Assembly (NCBI RefSeq): GCF_005876855.1
Contig: NZ_QLAE01000019.1
Location: forward strand, 1-64,000
Reading direction: 5' to 3'
Source of the DNA: Stutzerimonas nosocomialis
Lineage (GTDB): Bacteria; Pseudomonadota; Gammaproteobacteria; Pseudomonadales; Pseudomonadaceae
DNA length: 64,000 bases
The position numbers and the translations under genes were made by a program. Of this stretch, positions 22,207-31,598 are shown piece after piece (position 1 is the stretch's first letter; every line of letters starts with the position of its first letter). Under the pieces are notes generated by a model that saw only the letters and a program-made list of their open reading frames with translations, was not told the origin of the DNA and made no database searches.

Positions 22207-23761
22207 AAAAAGATCGATTACCCGTCATTCGTTGGGTGGTTTGACTCTGCCGCCTACTGTGAGGGCCCTCAGCGGAGCGGTGTTCGATCCGAGCACCAAA
22301 CGATGGACATACCATGACGGCCTTCACTCAATCAGTGTGAACTTCGAAAGATTGAATAGATGTGCCACGGACGAGTTAATTGCGGCAGCGAAGTTCCCCT
22401 TGATCTGGTATGCCGAAAACGCTGAAGGGACAACAGTTGTTTCACTTTTTGACCATCTGAGGCGGTTTCTCGAATCCGTATCGATTGCGCAGGGCCAGGT
22501 TGTTGGAAACATTGACGCGCCGCAGCTCGCGAGTTTTCGAGCTTCCCTCTCAACGGATACTGAATGGAAACTAGGCGCCTTGAGTGCCTTTCTCAGAAAG
22601 TGGAATAGCTTGGGAGTGCCATGCGTGACGAATGCTGCTGTGCGCTTTCTCAAAAGTATTCGCCTCAAAGGGAACCGCAAGGGCGCAGCAGTCCTGACGA
22701 TGGATCCGCTCAAAGGGCCGCTTACGGACATTGAACGCTCGGCCACACAAGCGGCACTGAACGATGCCTTTGCCGCCAACAAGGTCGCATTGGATGACTA
22801 TCTTTTGGCTTGGCTTTGTTTGCTCTTGGGGCAGAGAAACATCCAGTTCGCAATGTTGAAGGTCTGCGACGTCAAAGAGATTGCGAAAACGGATGGGAGC
22901 CACGAGTACGTACTGCGAGTGCCTAGGGTTAAGCAAGCAAGTGCCCAGGCGCGACGGGAGCAATTCAAGGAGCGACTGATAACCCCCAGCATCGGAAAAA
23001 TGCTTATAGGCTACGCGAGCAGTGTTCGCGAACGATTCGAGCTTGACGGAAAATTCCCCATTGCGTCGTCGCAAGCGCCTTTGTTTCCTCAAAGGTATAC
23101 GAGGAAAAGGAATCGTCCAGGATTTCACCATCACACATCGCCTGATGAGATTGGCGGCAGAATCAGTTCGGTATTTGAAGCTTTGCAGGTGTATTCAGAG
23201 AGGACCGGCGAACCCATCAAGGTGACCTCTAAAAGGCTGCGACATACGATGGCTACGTCCGCGGCAAGAGAGGGGCACGGCGAGCTAATCATCGCTGAAT
23301 TGCTCGATCACAGCGACACTCAAAATGTCGGAATCTATGTGAAGGCCACACCCGAAATTATTGAAAGGATCGATCGTGCCGTAGCGCTTCGAATGGCGCC
23401 GCTTGCTCATGCATTTGCCGGAGTCATCATCAGTGAGGAGTCGGCGGCGATCCGCGGCGGTGATCCAACGAGTCGTATTGTCGATCCTCGCTTTGACGAA
23501 ACGATGAAGCCGATGGGGAACTGCGGACGCGGCGGACCTTGTGGTTTTATGGCGCCTATCGCCTGTTACACCTGTAAAAACTTCCAGGCCTGGGTCGATG
23601 GTCCTCACGAAGCGGTGCTGGACTATCTGCTGGTCGAGCGTGAACGTCTGACCGCAGTGGCAGATGCCCGTATCGCAGCAGTGAATGATCGAACGATTCT
23701 GGCTGTTGCCGAGGTGGTTGAGCTAACTCGTGAGAAGCGTGGGGAGACGAAGGATGCCTGA
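22199..23761 (+). CDS. Tyrosine recombinase 2 of the island trio
   Basis: Second recombinase, 520 residues. The classical catalytic set is visible: Arg in LLGQRNIQ (about 212), RLRHTMATSAA (HxxR, about 347) and the closing LLDHSDTQNVGIYVK with His and Tyr (about 370-383). Past the catalytic domain is a cysteine group (GNCGRGGPCG, ACYTCKNFQAW, about 440-460) that could bind zinc, followed by a helical tail. A GTG three bases upstream is an alternative start. It overlaps recombinase 1 by 8 bp and recombinase 3 by 8 bp. It resembles TnpB/GmtY-type members of such trios, but the exact family was not tested. Confidence 0.9.
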   Translation: MTEKRSITRHSLGGLTLPPTVRALSGAVFDPSTKRWTYHDGLHSISVNFERLNRCATDELIAAAKFPLIWYAENAEGTTVVSLFDHLRRFLESVSIAQGQVVGNIDAPQLASFRASLSTDTEWKLGALSAFLRKWNSLGVPCVTNAAVRFLKSIRLKGNRKGAAVLTMDPLKGPLTDIERSATQAALNDAFAANKVALDDYLLAWLCLLLGQRNIQFAMLKVCDVKEIAKTDGSHEYVLRVPRVKQASAQARREQFKERLITPSIGKMLIGYASSVRERFELDGKFPIASSQAPLFPQRYTRKRNRPGFHHHTSPDEIGGRISSVFEALQVYSERTGEPIKVTSKRLRHTMATSAAREGHGELIIAELLDHSDTQNVGIYVKATPEIIERIDRAVALRMAPLAHAFAGVIISEESAAIRGGDPTSRIVDPRFDETMKPMGNCGRGGPCGFMAPIACYTCKNFQAWVDGPHEAVLDYLLVERERLTAVADARIAAVNDRTILAVAEVVELTREKRGETKDA

Positions 23762-25823
23762 CAGCCTCGTAGTGTTCACGCCTAGGGCAGAGTGGGATGC
23801 AGCAGAGAACTTAGGCGATTTTATCGCGATGAGCCGGTCTCAACTGACCATTTTCGGTACTGGTCTTCGTTTTAACGATATGACGTGGGATGTCACCGAC
23901 ACCATGCAGCTGAAGGCGCATGGTAAGAAGCGGATCCGCATCTGCTTCTCTACTCAAGAAACAGTGGACGACATACAGCCAACTCAGATGGCCGAGCCGT
24001 TTGTGTCTTTTGCCAAAGCTTACGTCCGCTACATGCAGGGTATGCGGCCAACGAAGAATCCTGCTTTTCGAGTCACTGCGCTGCGCGCCCTTGATGCCGC
24101 TTTCAGGGTGAGCGGTCACTTGATCCCGGTGATGATGGATGGCGACACGTTTAATCGAGCTGCGCGAATTATCGCTGAGCGCCTCTCAGGATCTACGGCC
24201 TATCGAGTAGGGACTCAGCTCGAGTTGATTGCCAGGTTTATGTCTGAGCACCGTCTCACAGCTATTCCGCTATCGTGGCGTAGTCCGATCAATCGACCGC
24301 TCGATACGGTTCGTGTGGGGCAGGAGTTTGACAAGCGCCGTACCGAAAAAATGCCATCTCAAGCCGCATTGGAAGCGCTTCCTAAGACGTTTCAAATTGC
24401 GACCCAACCTAAAGACGTGCTGTTTTCGTCGATTGCCGCGATTCTCTGCTCTGCTCCTGATCGTATCAATGAGGTGTTACTGCTTGCCGAGAGCTGTGAG
24501 GTTCATGACAAAACTTCAGGCGGTAAATATGCCTACGGTCTGCGATGGCAACCGGCTAAGGGGGCTGATCCAATGGTTAAATGGATTATTCCCTCGATGG
24601 CTCCCGTTGTCGCTGAGGCCATCGCCAAAATTAGGCGTTTGACGGAAGACGCTCGTCGTATTGCTCAATGGTATGAGTTTAATCCTGCAAGGCTGTATCT
24701 GCCCCACGATTTGGAACACCTCAGGAGGCAAGAGCTGCTGACAATGGATGAAGTTCAGCAGGTGATTTTGCTGGAGAAAGGGTCCGCTTCATTTGCGAGG
24801 CTATGGTGCACTGCAAATAATGTGTTGTTGATTAGGAATGACAGTGGTGTATGCGCGCGATTTGCTGATGTTGAAAAGGCCGCAATAGCGCAACTTCCAT
24901 CCGGGTTTCCGCTGCTAAACACGGAGATGGGACTCAAATATTCGGAGGCGCTCATCGTAGTGCGGCGTAATGAACTCCACTCTGCAAGAGGTACATTTGG
25001 CTGTGTCATTGAGTCGGTCAGCATCAATCAGGTGAATACTGCACTCGGCACCAGAAGTGAGCATGGCTTTGAGTCGATGTTTGAGCGCCTTGGATTCACT
25101 GAGCCAGATGGCAGCCAAATCCGAGTATCTACCCATCAGTTCCGTCACTACCTGAACACCCTGGCGCAGGCGGGGGGGATGAGCCAGTTGGATATTGCGA
25201 AGTGGTCGGGGCGCTTGGATGTTCGTCAAAACGAGGCTTATGACCATGTGAGCGCAGATCAGATGGTGGCAAAGATTCGCGAGTCCATTGGCGACGAATC
25301 CCATATGTTCGGCCCGCTGGCAAAGCTGCCGAAGAATATCCCGATTTCACGAGATGAGTTTGCACGGCTTAAGATTCCGACAGCCCATACGACTGACTTT
25401 GGCTTCTGCGTCCATGATTACACGATGATGCCATGCGACCGGCATGCCGACTGCATCAACTGCAACGAGCATGTATGCGTGAAGGGCGATGAAGGCAAAG
25501 CCATGATGGTCAAACGTCGGCTACAGGATGCGCAGGAATTGCTGGTGCGTGCTGAAGCTGCGACGGTGAAGGGCTACTACGGAGCGGATCGCTGGATGGA
25601 GCACCATAAGAAGACTGTACTACGTCTGATACAGCTTACAGAGATTCTTGATAACCCAGCAGTTCCAACCGGCTCTGTAATTCAGCTGGCTGATGTTCCG
25701 ATCATTTCTTCGACGGGAGTGGAGCAAGCGCTCGAGGATCGCGCCGCATTGGATGGTTATTCGACGCTAAAGCGCTTGGCGCCGACTAACGCTAGCCGAA
25801 TGAAGCGGAGCAAGCATGGCTAA
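23754..25823 (+). CDS. Tyrosine recombinase 3 of the island trio (large)
   Basis: Largest recombinase, 689 residues from the ATG that overlaps the previous stop by 8 bp (ATGCCTGA). An in-frame ATG at 23730 would lie deeper in the upstream gene. Catalytic residues: Arg in APDRINEVLLL (about 235), HQFRHYLNTLA (about 461) and KWSGRLDVRQNEAYDHV with the final Tyr (about 484-500). A Cys/His cluster follows (GFCVHDY ... PCDRHADCINC ... HVCVKGD, about 551-580), probably a zinc site shared in style with recombinase 2. It resembles TnpB/GmtZ-like integrases. It ends with an 8-bp overlap with the small gene downstream. Confidence 0.88.
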   Translation: MPDSLVVFTPRAEWDAAENLGDFIAMSRSQLTIFGTGLRFNDMTWDVTDTMQLKAHGKKRIRICFSTQETVDDIQPTQMAEPFVSFAKAYVRYMQGMRPTKNPAFRVTALRALDAAFRVSGHLIPVMMDGDTFNRAARIIAERLSGSTAYRVGTQLELIARFMSEHRLTAIPLSWRSPINRPLDTVRVGQEFDKRRTEKMPSQAALEALPKTFQIATQPKDVLFSSIAAILCSAPDRINEVLLLAESCEVHDKTSGGKYAYGLRWQPAKGADPMVKWIIPSMAPVVAEAIAKIRRLTEDARRIAQWYEFNPARLYLPHDLEHLRRQELLTMDEVQQVILLEKGSASFARLWCTANNVLLIRNDSGVCARFADVEKAAIAQLPSGFPLLNTEMGLKYSEALIVVRRNELHSARGTFGCVIESVSINQVNTALGTRSEHGFESMFERLGFTEPDGSQIRVSTHQFRHYLNTLAQAGGMSQLDIAKWSGRLDVRQNEAYDHVSADQMVAKIRESIGDESHMFGPLAKLPKNIPISRDEFARLKIPTAHTTDFGFCVHDYTMMPCDRHADCINCNEHVCVKGDEGKAMMVKRRLQDAQELLVRAEAATVKGYYGADRWMEHHKKTVLRLIQLTEILDNPAVPTGSVIQLADVPIISSTGVEQALEDRAALDGYSTLKRLAPTNASRMKRSKHG

Positions 25824-26271
25824 AAGGCGAGCAAGAAATCTCGATGATCATGCCATCGAACACATTGTCTGTGTGCTGGATGGGTGGTCAGGTAAGCTTT
25901 CTTGGGATCTGCTCATTGAGGCAATTGAGAAGCGACTGGGTGTTCGTTACACGCGTCAGGCACTCGACAAGCGCGCCCGTATTAAATCGACATACCAGGC
26001 TACTAAGGCGCGTCTTAGCAAGGTGCCTGGTTCGTGGCTCCACCAAAAATTATCTACTGCAGAGGTTGGAGCGCTTACAGAACGTCTTAAGCGCTTGGAG
26101 GCCGAGAACGCTCGCCTGAAAGTGGAGAACGAATGTCTGCTCGAGCAATTCGTGACTTGGGCCTATAACGCATATTTGAAAGGGATGACGAAAGAATCTC
26201 TGAGCACGCCCCTTCCTCGCGTGGATAGAGAGCTGACTAAGCTTACCCGCACAGAGATTCGCAGGCGGTAA
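25816..26271 (+). CDS. Small coiled-coil accessory protein of the recombinase operon
   Basis: A 151-residue basic protein. The N-terminal half could form a small helical DNA-binding fold. A heptad stretch follows (ALTERLKRLEAENARLKVEN, about residues 90-115), and the tail is rich in Lys and Arg. Its position after three recombinases and its size match TnpC of Tn554-like elements or GmtX of Gamma-Mobile-Trio elements; this is inference from architecture. The 8-bp overlap ATGGCTAA with recombinase 3 indicates coupled translation and so a common function. It has no catalytic motif. Confidence 0.75.
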   Translation: MAKRRARNLDDHAIEHIVCVLDGWSGKLSWDLLIEAIEKRLGVRYTRQALDKRARIKSTYQATKARLSKVPGSWLHQKLSTAEVGALTERLKRLEAENARLKVENECLLEQFVTWAYNAYLKGMTKESLSTPLPRVDRELTKLTRTEIRRR

Positions 26272-26279
26272 GGGGTAAG

Positions 26280-26555
26280 TCAGAGGTTTCCAAGCTCTTC
26301 CTGGACTCGTTTGAACAGTTGCTCGATGGTCATTGATCTATCGCGCAGTAAGTAACTGTGGACAAGGATCGACACGGGGTGCACCTCCATGACATATGCA
26401 ATCTCGTCAAGCTTATCGAGGGTCGGGCTCTTCAGGCCTCGCTCAAGCGTGCTGAGATAGGTTCTACTGCTTACGTCGGAAAAATCCTCCTGAGTGAGCC
26501 CTTGGCTCATTCTGAGCTGCTTAAGAGCCTGCCCGAATGCTTGTTTCAGTTCCAT
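26280..26555 (-). CDS. XRE-family helix-turn-helix regulator
   Basis: A 91-residue DNA-binding protein. The helix-turn-helix spans LKQLRMSQGLTQEDFSDVSS and continues RTYLSTLERGLKSPTLDKL, the standard XRE pattern. The start at 26555 (MELKQAFGQAL) is preferred; the frame is open much further upstream without recognisable content. It is convergent to the recombinase operon (9-bp gap) and divergent from the gene at 26640. A short palindrome lies in that divergent gap. It probably controls island genes and itself. Confidence 0.85.
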   Translation of the reverse strand: MELKQAFGQALKQLRMSQGLTQEDFSDVSSRTYLSTLERGLKSPTLDKLDEIAYVMEVHPVSILVHSYLLRDRSMTIEQLFKRVQEELGNL

Positions 26556-26592
26556 TTGCCAGCCTCGCAAAAGGAACGATGAGGCCTGCGTG

Positions 26593-26606
26593 AGCTCTTT
26601 AGAGCT
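26593..26606. promoter_or_regulatory. Palindrome between divergent XRE and cargo genes
   Basis: AGCTCT-TT-AGAGCT is a perfect 6-bp inverted repeat. It lies 38 bp from the XRE start and 34 bp from the start of the divergent gene. It is a plausible operator of the XRE protein. Confidence 0.4.
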
Positions 26607-26639
26607 ACAATCTATAGTGTTCATATCCGGAGCTGCGGC

Positions 26640-27065
26640 ATGTTCAGAACACATCTGCAGGCAGAGGTGAAAGGAGCCGTTGCGTTCGGCGATGGTCTTC
26701 GCGTGTGGCGCTACGTCGAGCAGGCAATCCAGTGCCCATGGCTCTATGTCTGCTGGACGGAGAAGAGTGGCGAGGTAACCCTCAGCAGCATGCTGATGGT
26801 TGCAGACATGTCGTTGTTCGAAGACATGTTGACCCGGCAGACCGAGAGGCTGCGCGTGGAGAATGTCCTGCTTGTAAGCCCAAAGCATCTCAATCGAAGC
26901 GCTAGCTGGCTGATGGAGGGGCTTGTGGAGTTATCCGAGGCAATCGGCCCTGCATGCGAGCACCTGGCTTATGTCTATAGGCTGGAAGGTGGTGGCAGCT
27001 ACTGGGACGGATACGTGCAGGATGCGCAGCATACTCCGCTTCGAGTGATTTACTCGCGGAGCTGA
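26640..27065 (+). CDS. Hypothetical island protein
   Basis: A 141-residue soluble protein that I do not recognise. It begins MFRTHLQAEVKGAVAFGDGL and has a mixed alpha/beta pattern with several Trp and Tyr residues. It has no signal peptide, membrane segment or Cys cluster. It is transcribed away from the XRE gene and is followed by another unknown gene after 16 bp, so the two probably form one operon. The hydrophobic rhythm is coding-like and the ATG has an upstream GGAG-like site. Confidence 0.65.
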   Translation: MFRTHLQAEVKGAVAFGDGLRVWRYVEQAIQCPWLYVCWTEKSGEVTLSSMLMVADMSLFEDMLTRQTERLRVENVLLVSPKHLNRSASWLMEGLVELSEAIGPACEHLAYVYRLEGGGSYWDGYVQDAQHTPLRVIYSRS

Positions 27066-27081
27066 TTGTGCGGAGGTGGCA

Positions 27082-27555
27082 ATGAATCTAGACCAACAGG
27101 ATGAAGTGTCTGTCCTTCAGCTAATGAGCGCGATCTGTTCGCGGAGCCCACGAGAGGTTCCTGAAGATGCCCTAGCCGAATTTGCAAAACAGATCTGGTA
27201 TGGAGAGCTGAATCTAGCTGCTCTGCTTAGAAGGCTCCTTGTGCGATCAGACATGGCCGACGAGCAACGGCGAAGGCTGCTCTACGTTATAGATCGGTTG
27301 ATTTGTTACCCCTGCATCCTGCGTTCGAAGGCAACCCTGCTACGGACGATTCTGATGGAATGGGCTGAGCTGAAGCCCACACAACCAACCACCAACGCTA
27401 TCGAACTCGCTGCCCGGCACATGCTGGATAAGAAGGCCCTCGAGTGGGGGCTAGAGGAGGACATTACACCGCAGATGAAATCTGTGCTGCAGTACCAGAC
27501 TCGCCATTACGCGGCATCCTTGGGAAAAACCACGGGTTATAGCGAGAAGGGTTGA
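27082..27555 (+). CDS. Hypothetical island protein (all-helical)
   Basis: A 157-residue protein predicted to be mainly helical, rich in Leu, Arg and Glu, for example NLAALLRRLLVRSDMADEQR. A GGAGG ribosome site at 27072-27076 fixes the ATG at 27082 in preference to a GTG at 27076. It is the second gene after the divergent XRE promoter region. No known domain was recognised. Confidence 0.65.
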   Translation: MNLDQQDEVSVLQLMSAICSRSPREVPEDALAEFAKQIWYGELNLAALLRRLLVRSDMADEQRRRLLYVIDRLICYPCILRSKATLLRTILMEWAELKPTQPTTNAIELAARHMLDKKALEWGLEEDITPQMKSVLQYQTRHYAASLGKTTGYSEKG

Positions 27556-27559
27556 GGAA

Positions 27560-27775
27560 TTAGTCTTCTGGAACACGAAAGCGCCAGTACCTATCCGGTT
27601 TAACCCAGACAACAATAGTCTCAGTCAACTTGCGGAATGCAGCTAGGACAGCTTTACCGATGACGAGATTGCTATCGCTACTCTCAGAAACCAGATAATC
27701 GCGCTTCGCGTTAGATAAAAGATCTACTACCTCATCCAGATAAATGAGCTTTTCTCGCTCAAGCTGGGCGACCAT
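27560..27775 (-). CDS. Small hypothetical protein
   Basis: A 71-residue frame (MVAQLEREKLIYLDEVVDLL start, ending WRFRVPED), convergent with the gene ending at 27555. It has an amphipathic N-terminal helix and a Trp-rich C-terminal strand region. It is plausible as a small antitoxin-like or regulatory protein, but there is no family evidence. The 67-bp gap to the next gene holds no other feature. Confidence 0.45.
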   Translation of the reverse strand: MVAQLEREKLIYLDEVVDLLSNAKRDYLVSESSDSNLVIGKAVLAAFRKLTETIVVWVKPDRYWRFRVPED

Positions 27776-27842
27776 CTACTGTGCGGTTGAGCTGAGGGTG
27801 GCTGACATTAGAGTGTTAAGTAATTAAGTGTATTGGAGTTTA

Positions 27843-29186
27843 TCACTTCACCCTCCAGGAATCTGTTACACCAGCAAGCCAGTTTTGAACAGCGATGATA
27901 CGTTGCTCCACTTCATGGACGTAAGCATCTGCATCGGCATCTGCCACATAGCCATTAGCGACATCAAAATAAGGTCCCCACTCCAATTCGGCAATGTCTT
28001 GGTATCTCTTCTCAAGAGTGTCTGTACCTAAAATCTCATTCATAGATGGGGAAAAGCTGTCTTTTGCCGCATTGTAGCGCAAATGCGCTAATAGCTCTTG
28101 CATAAACCAAGCAACTTGGCTAGGTAGTCCCGTATTGCTCTGTTTGCTGTATACAGTTGGTATGAGTTCATCATATTTTGTTTTACTGTAACGGGTGTGC
28201 ACGTAGTGCTTTCCATATACACACACGCACGTGAAATGGCTGAACGGGTGGCTTACGATGCCGTGAGGCCGAGCCTGGTAGTAGTAGCCATTCATGTAGA
28301 AGTCATAAATGTGCTTGCAAATGGTTTTTTCAGTAAGTTTGCTTTCGAATGCAAAAACACCCTTGAACATCGGTGGGTAGCCATCGTCAAGACGGCCGGC
28401 ATGATGCAGAATATCCAAACTATTCTTTAGTTGCCTTGCATCCAGTTGAGTCTTTACTTCGATTACGGCTCGCACGGAGTTTGCTGGAACGACGACTAAG
28501 TCTCCCTCTCTGAACAGTGGCGCGTAATCAATTCGGTCATAAATTAGTACATCAAATTGCCTAGCGCAGTCGTAAATGAAGCCTGAAGCAACGTGATATC
28601 TCTCAGGTAGATGCTTGCGAAGCATACTGGTCAGCAATTTTTCGCGATACCCTCCGACAGTGGCACCATGTGAGATAATTAAGCGAACTCGCTGACTAAG
28701 AGCTTCGAGTTCACCAGCCATTGATGCAGCGAAAATTCTTCTCTTCTCAATTTCCTTCTGATGTTTACCATGCTCTAAGTAAACCGCTTGTTTAGCGAGG
28801 TTTTTACCTGTGGTGGCTTTAAGATGGCCTTCGGAGATTAAAGCCTTGAGCATGAATGCTATTTGCTCATTAGAGGCATTAATTCTCTTATCGTTGCTAA
28901 CCTTCTCGAGAATCTGGGTCAAAGAGATTTTTTGAGTGTGGCTTATCAGAGAGCTTGTGACGTCCAGTACGAATCGATAAAGCTCAAGATCTGGAGGGCA
29001 TTCTAGATGGGCGCGTATGGAAAAGGGGTGAAGTTCAATCTTTTCCGTACTCGTCAGTTTTCGTTTGAAAGACGATCGGACGTCCTTGATTAGTAAAGAG
29101 CCACTTTCATCTTGCCCCGCGAAACGGTAGAGTTTGAGATCTTCCCATGCATCAGTACTAACGAAGCAAAGGTCATCCAAATTCAT
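27843..29186 (-). CDS. DUF6602-like protein, putative PD-(D/E)xK nuclease
   Basis: A 447-residue protein. Residues 1-150 look like a helical, winged-helix-rich N-terminal region. From about 173 the pattern HGATVGGYREKLL, LPERYHVASGFIYD, FDVLIYDRIDYAPLF and RAVIEVKTQL follows. This matches DUF6602-type domains and a restriction-endonuclease-like fold, with Asp212/Asp217, Glu243 and Lys245 as likely metal and catalytic residues. The gene is AT-rich and sits 84 bp downstream of the ABC-3C cassette on the same strand, so it could be a fourth component or a separate defence gene. Nuclease activity is inference. Confidence 0.7.
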   Translation of the reverse strand: MNLDDLCFVSTDAWEDLKLYRFAGQDESGSLLIKDVRSSFKRKLTSTEKIELHPFSIRAHLECPPDLELYRFVLDVTSSLISHTQKISLTQILEKVSNDKRINASNEQIAFMLKALISEGHLKATTGKNLAKQAVYLEHGKHQKEIEKRRIFAASMAGELEALSQRVRLIISHGATVGGYREKLLTSMLRKHLPERYHVASGFIYDCARQFDVLIYDRIDYAPLFREGDLVVVPANSVRAVIEVKTQLDARQLKNSLDILHHAGRLDDGYPPMFKGVFAFESKLTEKTICKHIYDFYMNGYYYQARPHGIVSHPFSHFTCVCVYGKHYVHTRYSKTKYDELIPTVYSKQSNTGLPSQVAWFMQELLAHLRYNAAKDSFSPSMNEILGTDTLEKRYQDIAELEWGPYFDVANGYVADADADAYVHEVEQRIIAVQNWLAGVTDSWRVK

Positions 29187-29270
29187 ATCTGTTTCCTTAA
29201 AGATAGATATTGCCTGTTAGAGTAGGATTTTGGCCGTGATATGTGTTGGCTAGACTGTCGCCTACTCCAA

Positions 29271-31598
29271 CTAACTGGCTTCTCTGCTCAGGGCTTGCAT
29301 GTTGAATGTTAGAGGCAATAGGCCGGCTCTTGTGAATCGATACCTCATATACGAGGAGATTTCATCCTCGTGAGATGAGACAATTAATTGCCTATCTTTA
29401 AGTTCGCAGCGCAGAAGATCCGTCAAAGATGCAATGTTTACCTCGTCCAGGGATTGAGACGGATCGTCGATCATAATTATGGGGACGCCTGAGTAGACTC
29501 TATTCAATGAGAGGAAGAAGGCGAGACTCAATGCCGATATCTGGCCAGAGCTCATGGATAACATTGCATCGTGATCTGAATATTCAGCAGTCGCAAACCT
29601 GAGTTGATTGCCGTCTTTGCTTTCAATGAATAGCCCAAGTCCGCGCTGATAGTTCTGAATTAGCCTTCCGCTGTATACGTGGAATACCAGTTCTATTTCA
29701 GATATTGTGTGGTCGGAGTAAGCTTTTTCTACTCGCTCCAAGGTTCCGCGCAAGGATGCAACTCGCTCCTTGATTCTGGTTGTCGCTTTATTTTCCTTTC
29801 GGATAGTATCCAGTCTTTGAGTGATGCCTATCAGTGTTGCACTCTTTGCTTCGTTTGCTTTAAGTGAGATGTACTTTAGTTTTGTCTCTAGCGCGTCGCG
29901 CTCTAATACATAGAAATCTGCCTCGTCCTTGAAAGCGGTGGATATTACAGAGCTCCACTGATCTGGAATGTCTGCAATTTCTTCTTGCTTTTGAGCGCGA
30001 AACAAAGCAATCAAATCCGCTAACCGCTTCTCCTCTTCCTCAGGATCTATCGTGTACGTGTCTGGGTAGAGGATCCCTCTTTTGGTAAGCTGGTCGCCGA
30101 GATCTTGTATTCGTTGAATTATCTCTTTATGCCGGCGAAGCACCTGGTGAAGATCTGGATCATAGTTTGATCTTTCGAACTTTAGATCGCTAGTTACACG
30201 CGCAGTCAAAACTGATATAGCCTTTGCTATCGATTCGATTACCTGTACAAGTTTTTTACCGTCCTCGCTTAGGCTCTCAGATAGCTTTTGGGCTCTTTTC
30301 TCTATTGCAGAGAGTAACTCTTCGTGCGTCTTCCAATCCTGCGAACACAGTGGACAGGTATTGTCATTAGGATAAATTTTGAAATGCTTTTCAAGGAGTT
30401 CGCTTTTTAGCCTGCTAATTTCGGCAATAGCTGCGGCGTTCGCTGCTGAGGAAGAGTTTAGTAGGTCACGACTTTTAATCTGCTCTTCAAGGTCGGGAAA
30501 CTCGTCAGGTTGCCAGCCAGGAGTTGTACGAATTTCATCAAACACAATGCTCGCTGCACCCTTTTCCAGAGTCGACAGAGACAATGACAAAGAGTCGACA
30601 TTGGATTTTGTTACGGATAGCGCGGTGAGCTCTCCTGTGGTCTTGCCAACTTGGATTAGAGCTCGTAATAGATTGTTGTTTTTGGAGATGTAGTTCTCGA
30701 TTTTTTCATTGGATATTCTAATCTTGATAGCTTGCTTTAAAGGCAGTAAATCGATTATGTTGCGTATCTCTGTGACATAATTGTCGTGAATTTCTTTTGA
30801 GTATCCAGAAAATAATACTTCCTTGTCCCAGCTCGGTTGAATGTCGGCAGTGCTAAGCTTCTCGTATGCGGCACCTTCCAGTCCGTTCTCTAGCATTGCG
30901 CGGAGTGCTTGGCCTTCTCTATCAAGTCGAGACTCTTCTTCCTGGCGCTCTTTGCTGAGCCTCTGAGTTAATTTCTTTTCCAGGCGCTTGCACTTGCTAA
31001 TTTATGCAACTATAGCGCCTGATTGGATTAGGCTTTCAAGCGCCTTCTTTCGGTTATTTAGGCTGGTCGAAAAAAGATACTCATTCTGGCCTTGCTCTAG
31101 GTAGTTCAGAAAGGAGTAATTTTCTTGGAAATTTTGTCCAAAAAGCTCGGCTATTAAATCATCGCTTTTCAGGTTCTCATCAGTAAAGTCGGTTGATTCA
31201 AAGCTGTCTAACTTATAGAGCTTGAATAGTGAGAAATCGTTCGCCTTATTTTTGTCTTTTGGCCAGAGGCTTTCGCTTGGCGCATGTCTAGCGAGAACTA
31301 TTTTTTCATCGTCTGACTTGAACTCAATTTTTATGTGGAGATCGTTGCCTTGAGATCGCACATTCCAGAATAAGTTGTCCTCATACTTCTTCTTCGTTCC
31401 AATCATTACTTTATCGAAAAGGCGCTCAATTCTCGCTATTTTTCCTGTCAGGAGCAGTTCGATAGCATCAAAAATACTGGTCTTCCCAAAGCCGTTTGGG
31501 CCGTCTAAAGTTAAGAGTGAAGCGGACTCTAAATTCAGAGATATATTTTTGAATGCCTTAAAGCTGGCAATCTCAATTCGGGATATTTTCCAGTTCAT
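29271..31598 (-). pseudogene. ABC-3C Rad50/SMC-like ATPase, split by an in-frame stop
   Basis: ATPase component of an ABC-three-component system. The N-terminal 198 residues contain Walker A GPNGFGKTS (about 33-41) and the Q-loop area YLEQGQNEYLF, then end at TAA (31004-31002). The same frame continues without any shift through KRLEKKLTQRLSKERQEEES into a 541-residue open segment (ATG at 30896). That segment holds coiled coil, a CPLC zinc-hook-like motif (about residue 180), the signature SSGQISALSLAFFLSL, Walker B IIMIDDPSQSLDE and the H-loop VSSHEDE. A full protein would have about 775 residues. A single base change (for example AAA or CAA to TAA) explains the break. Read-through, split-subunit function or a sequencing error are alternatives. 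Confidence 0.85.

Noticed and set aside
30896-31004. Programmed frameshift in the ABC ATPase
   Set aside because: Both halves are in the same frame (35 sense codons between the TAA and the next ATG), so a frameshift is not needed; a single stop codon is the break.
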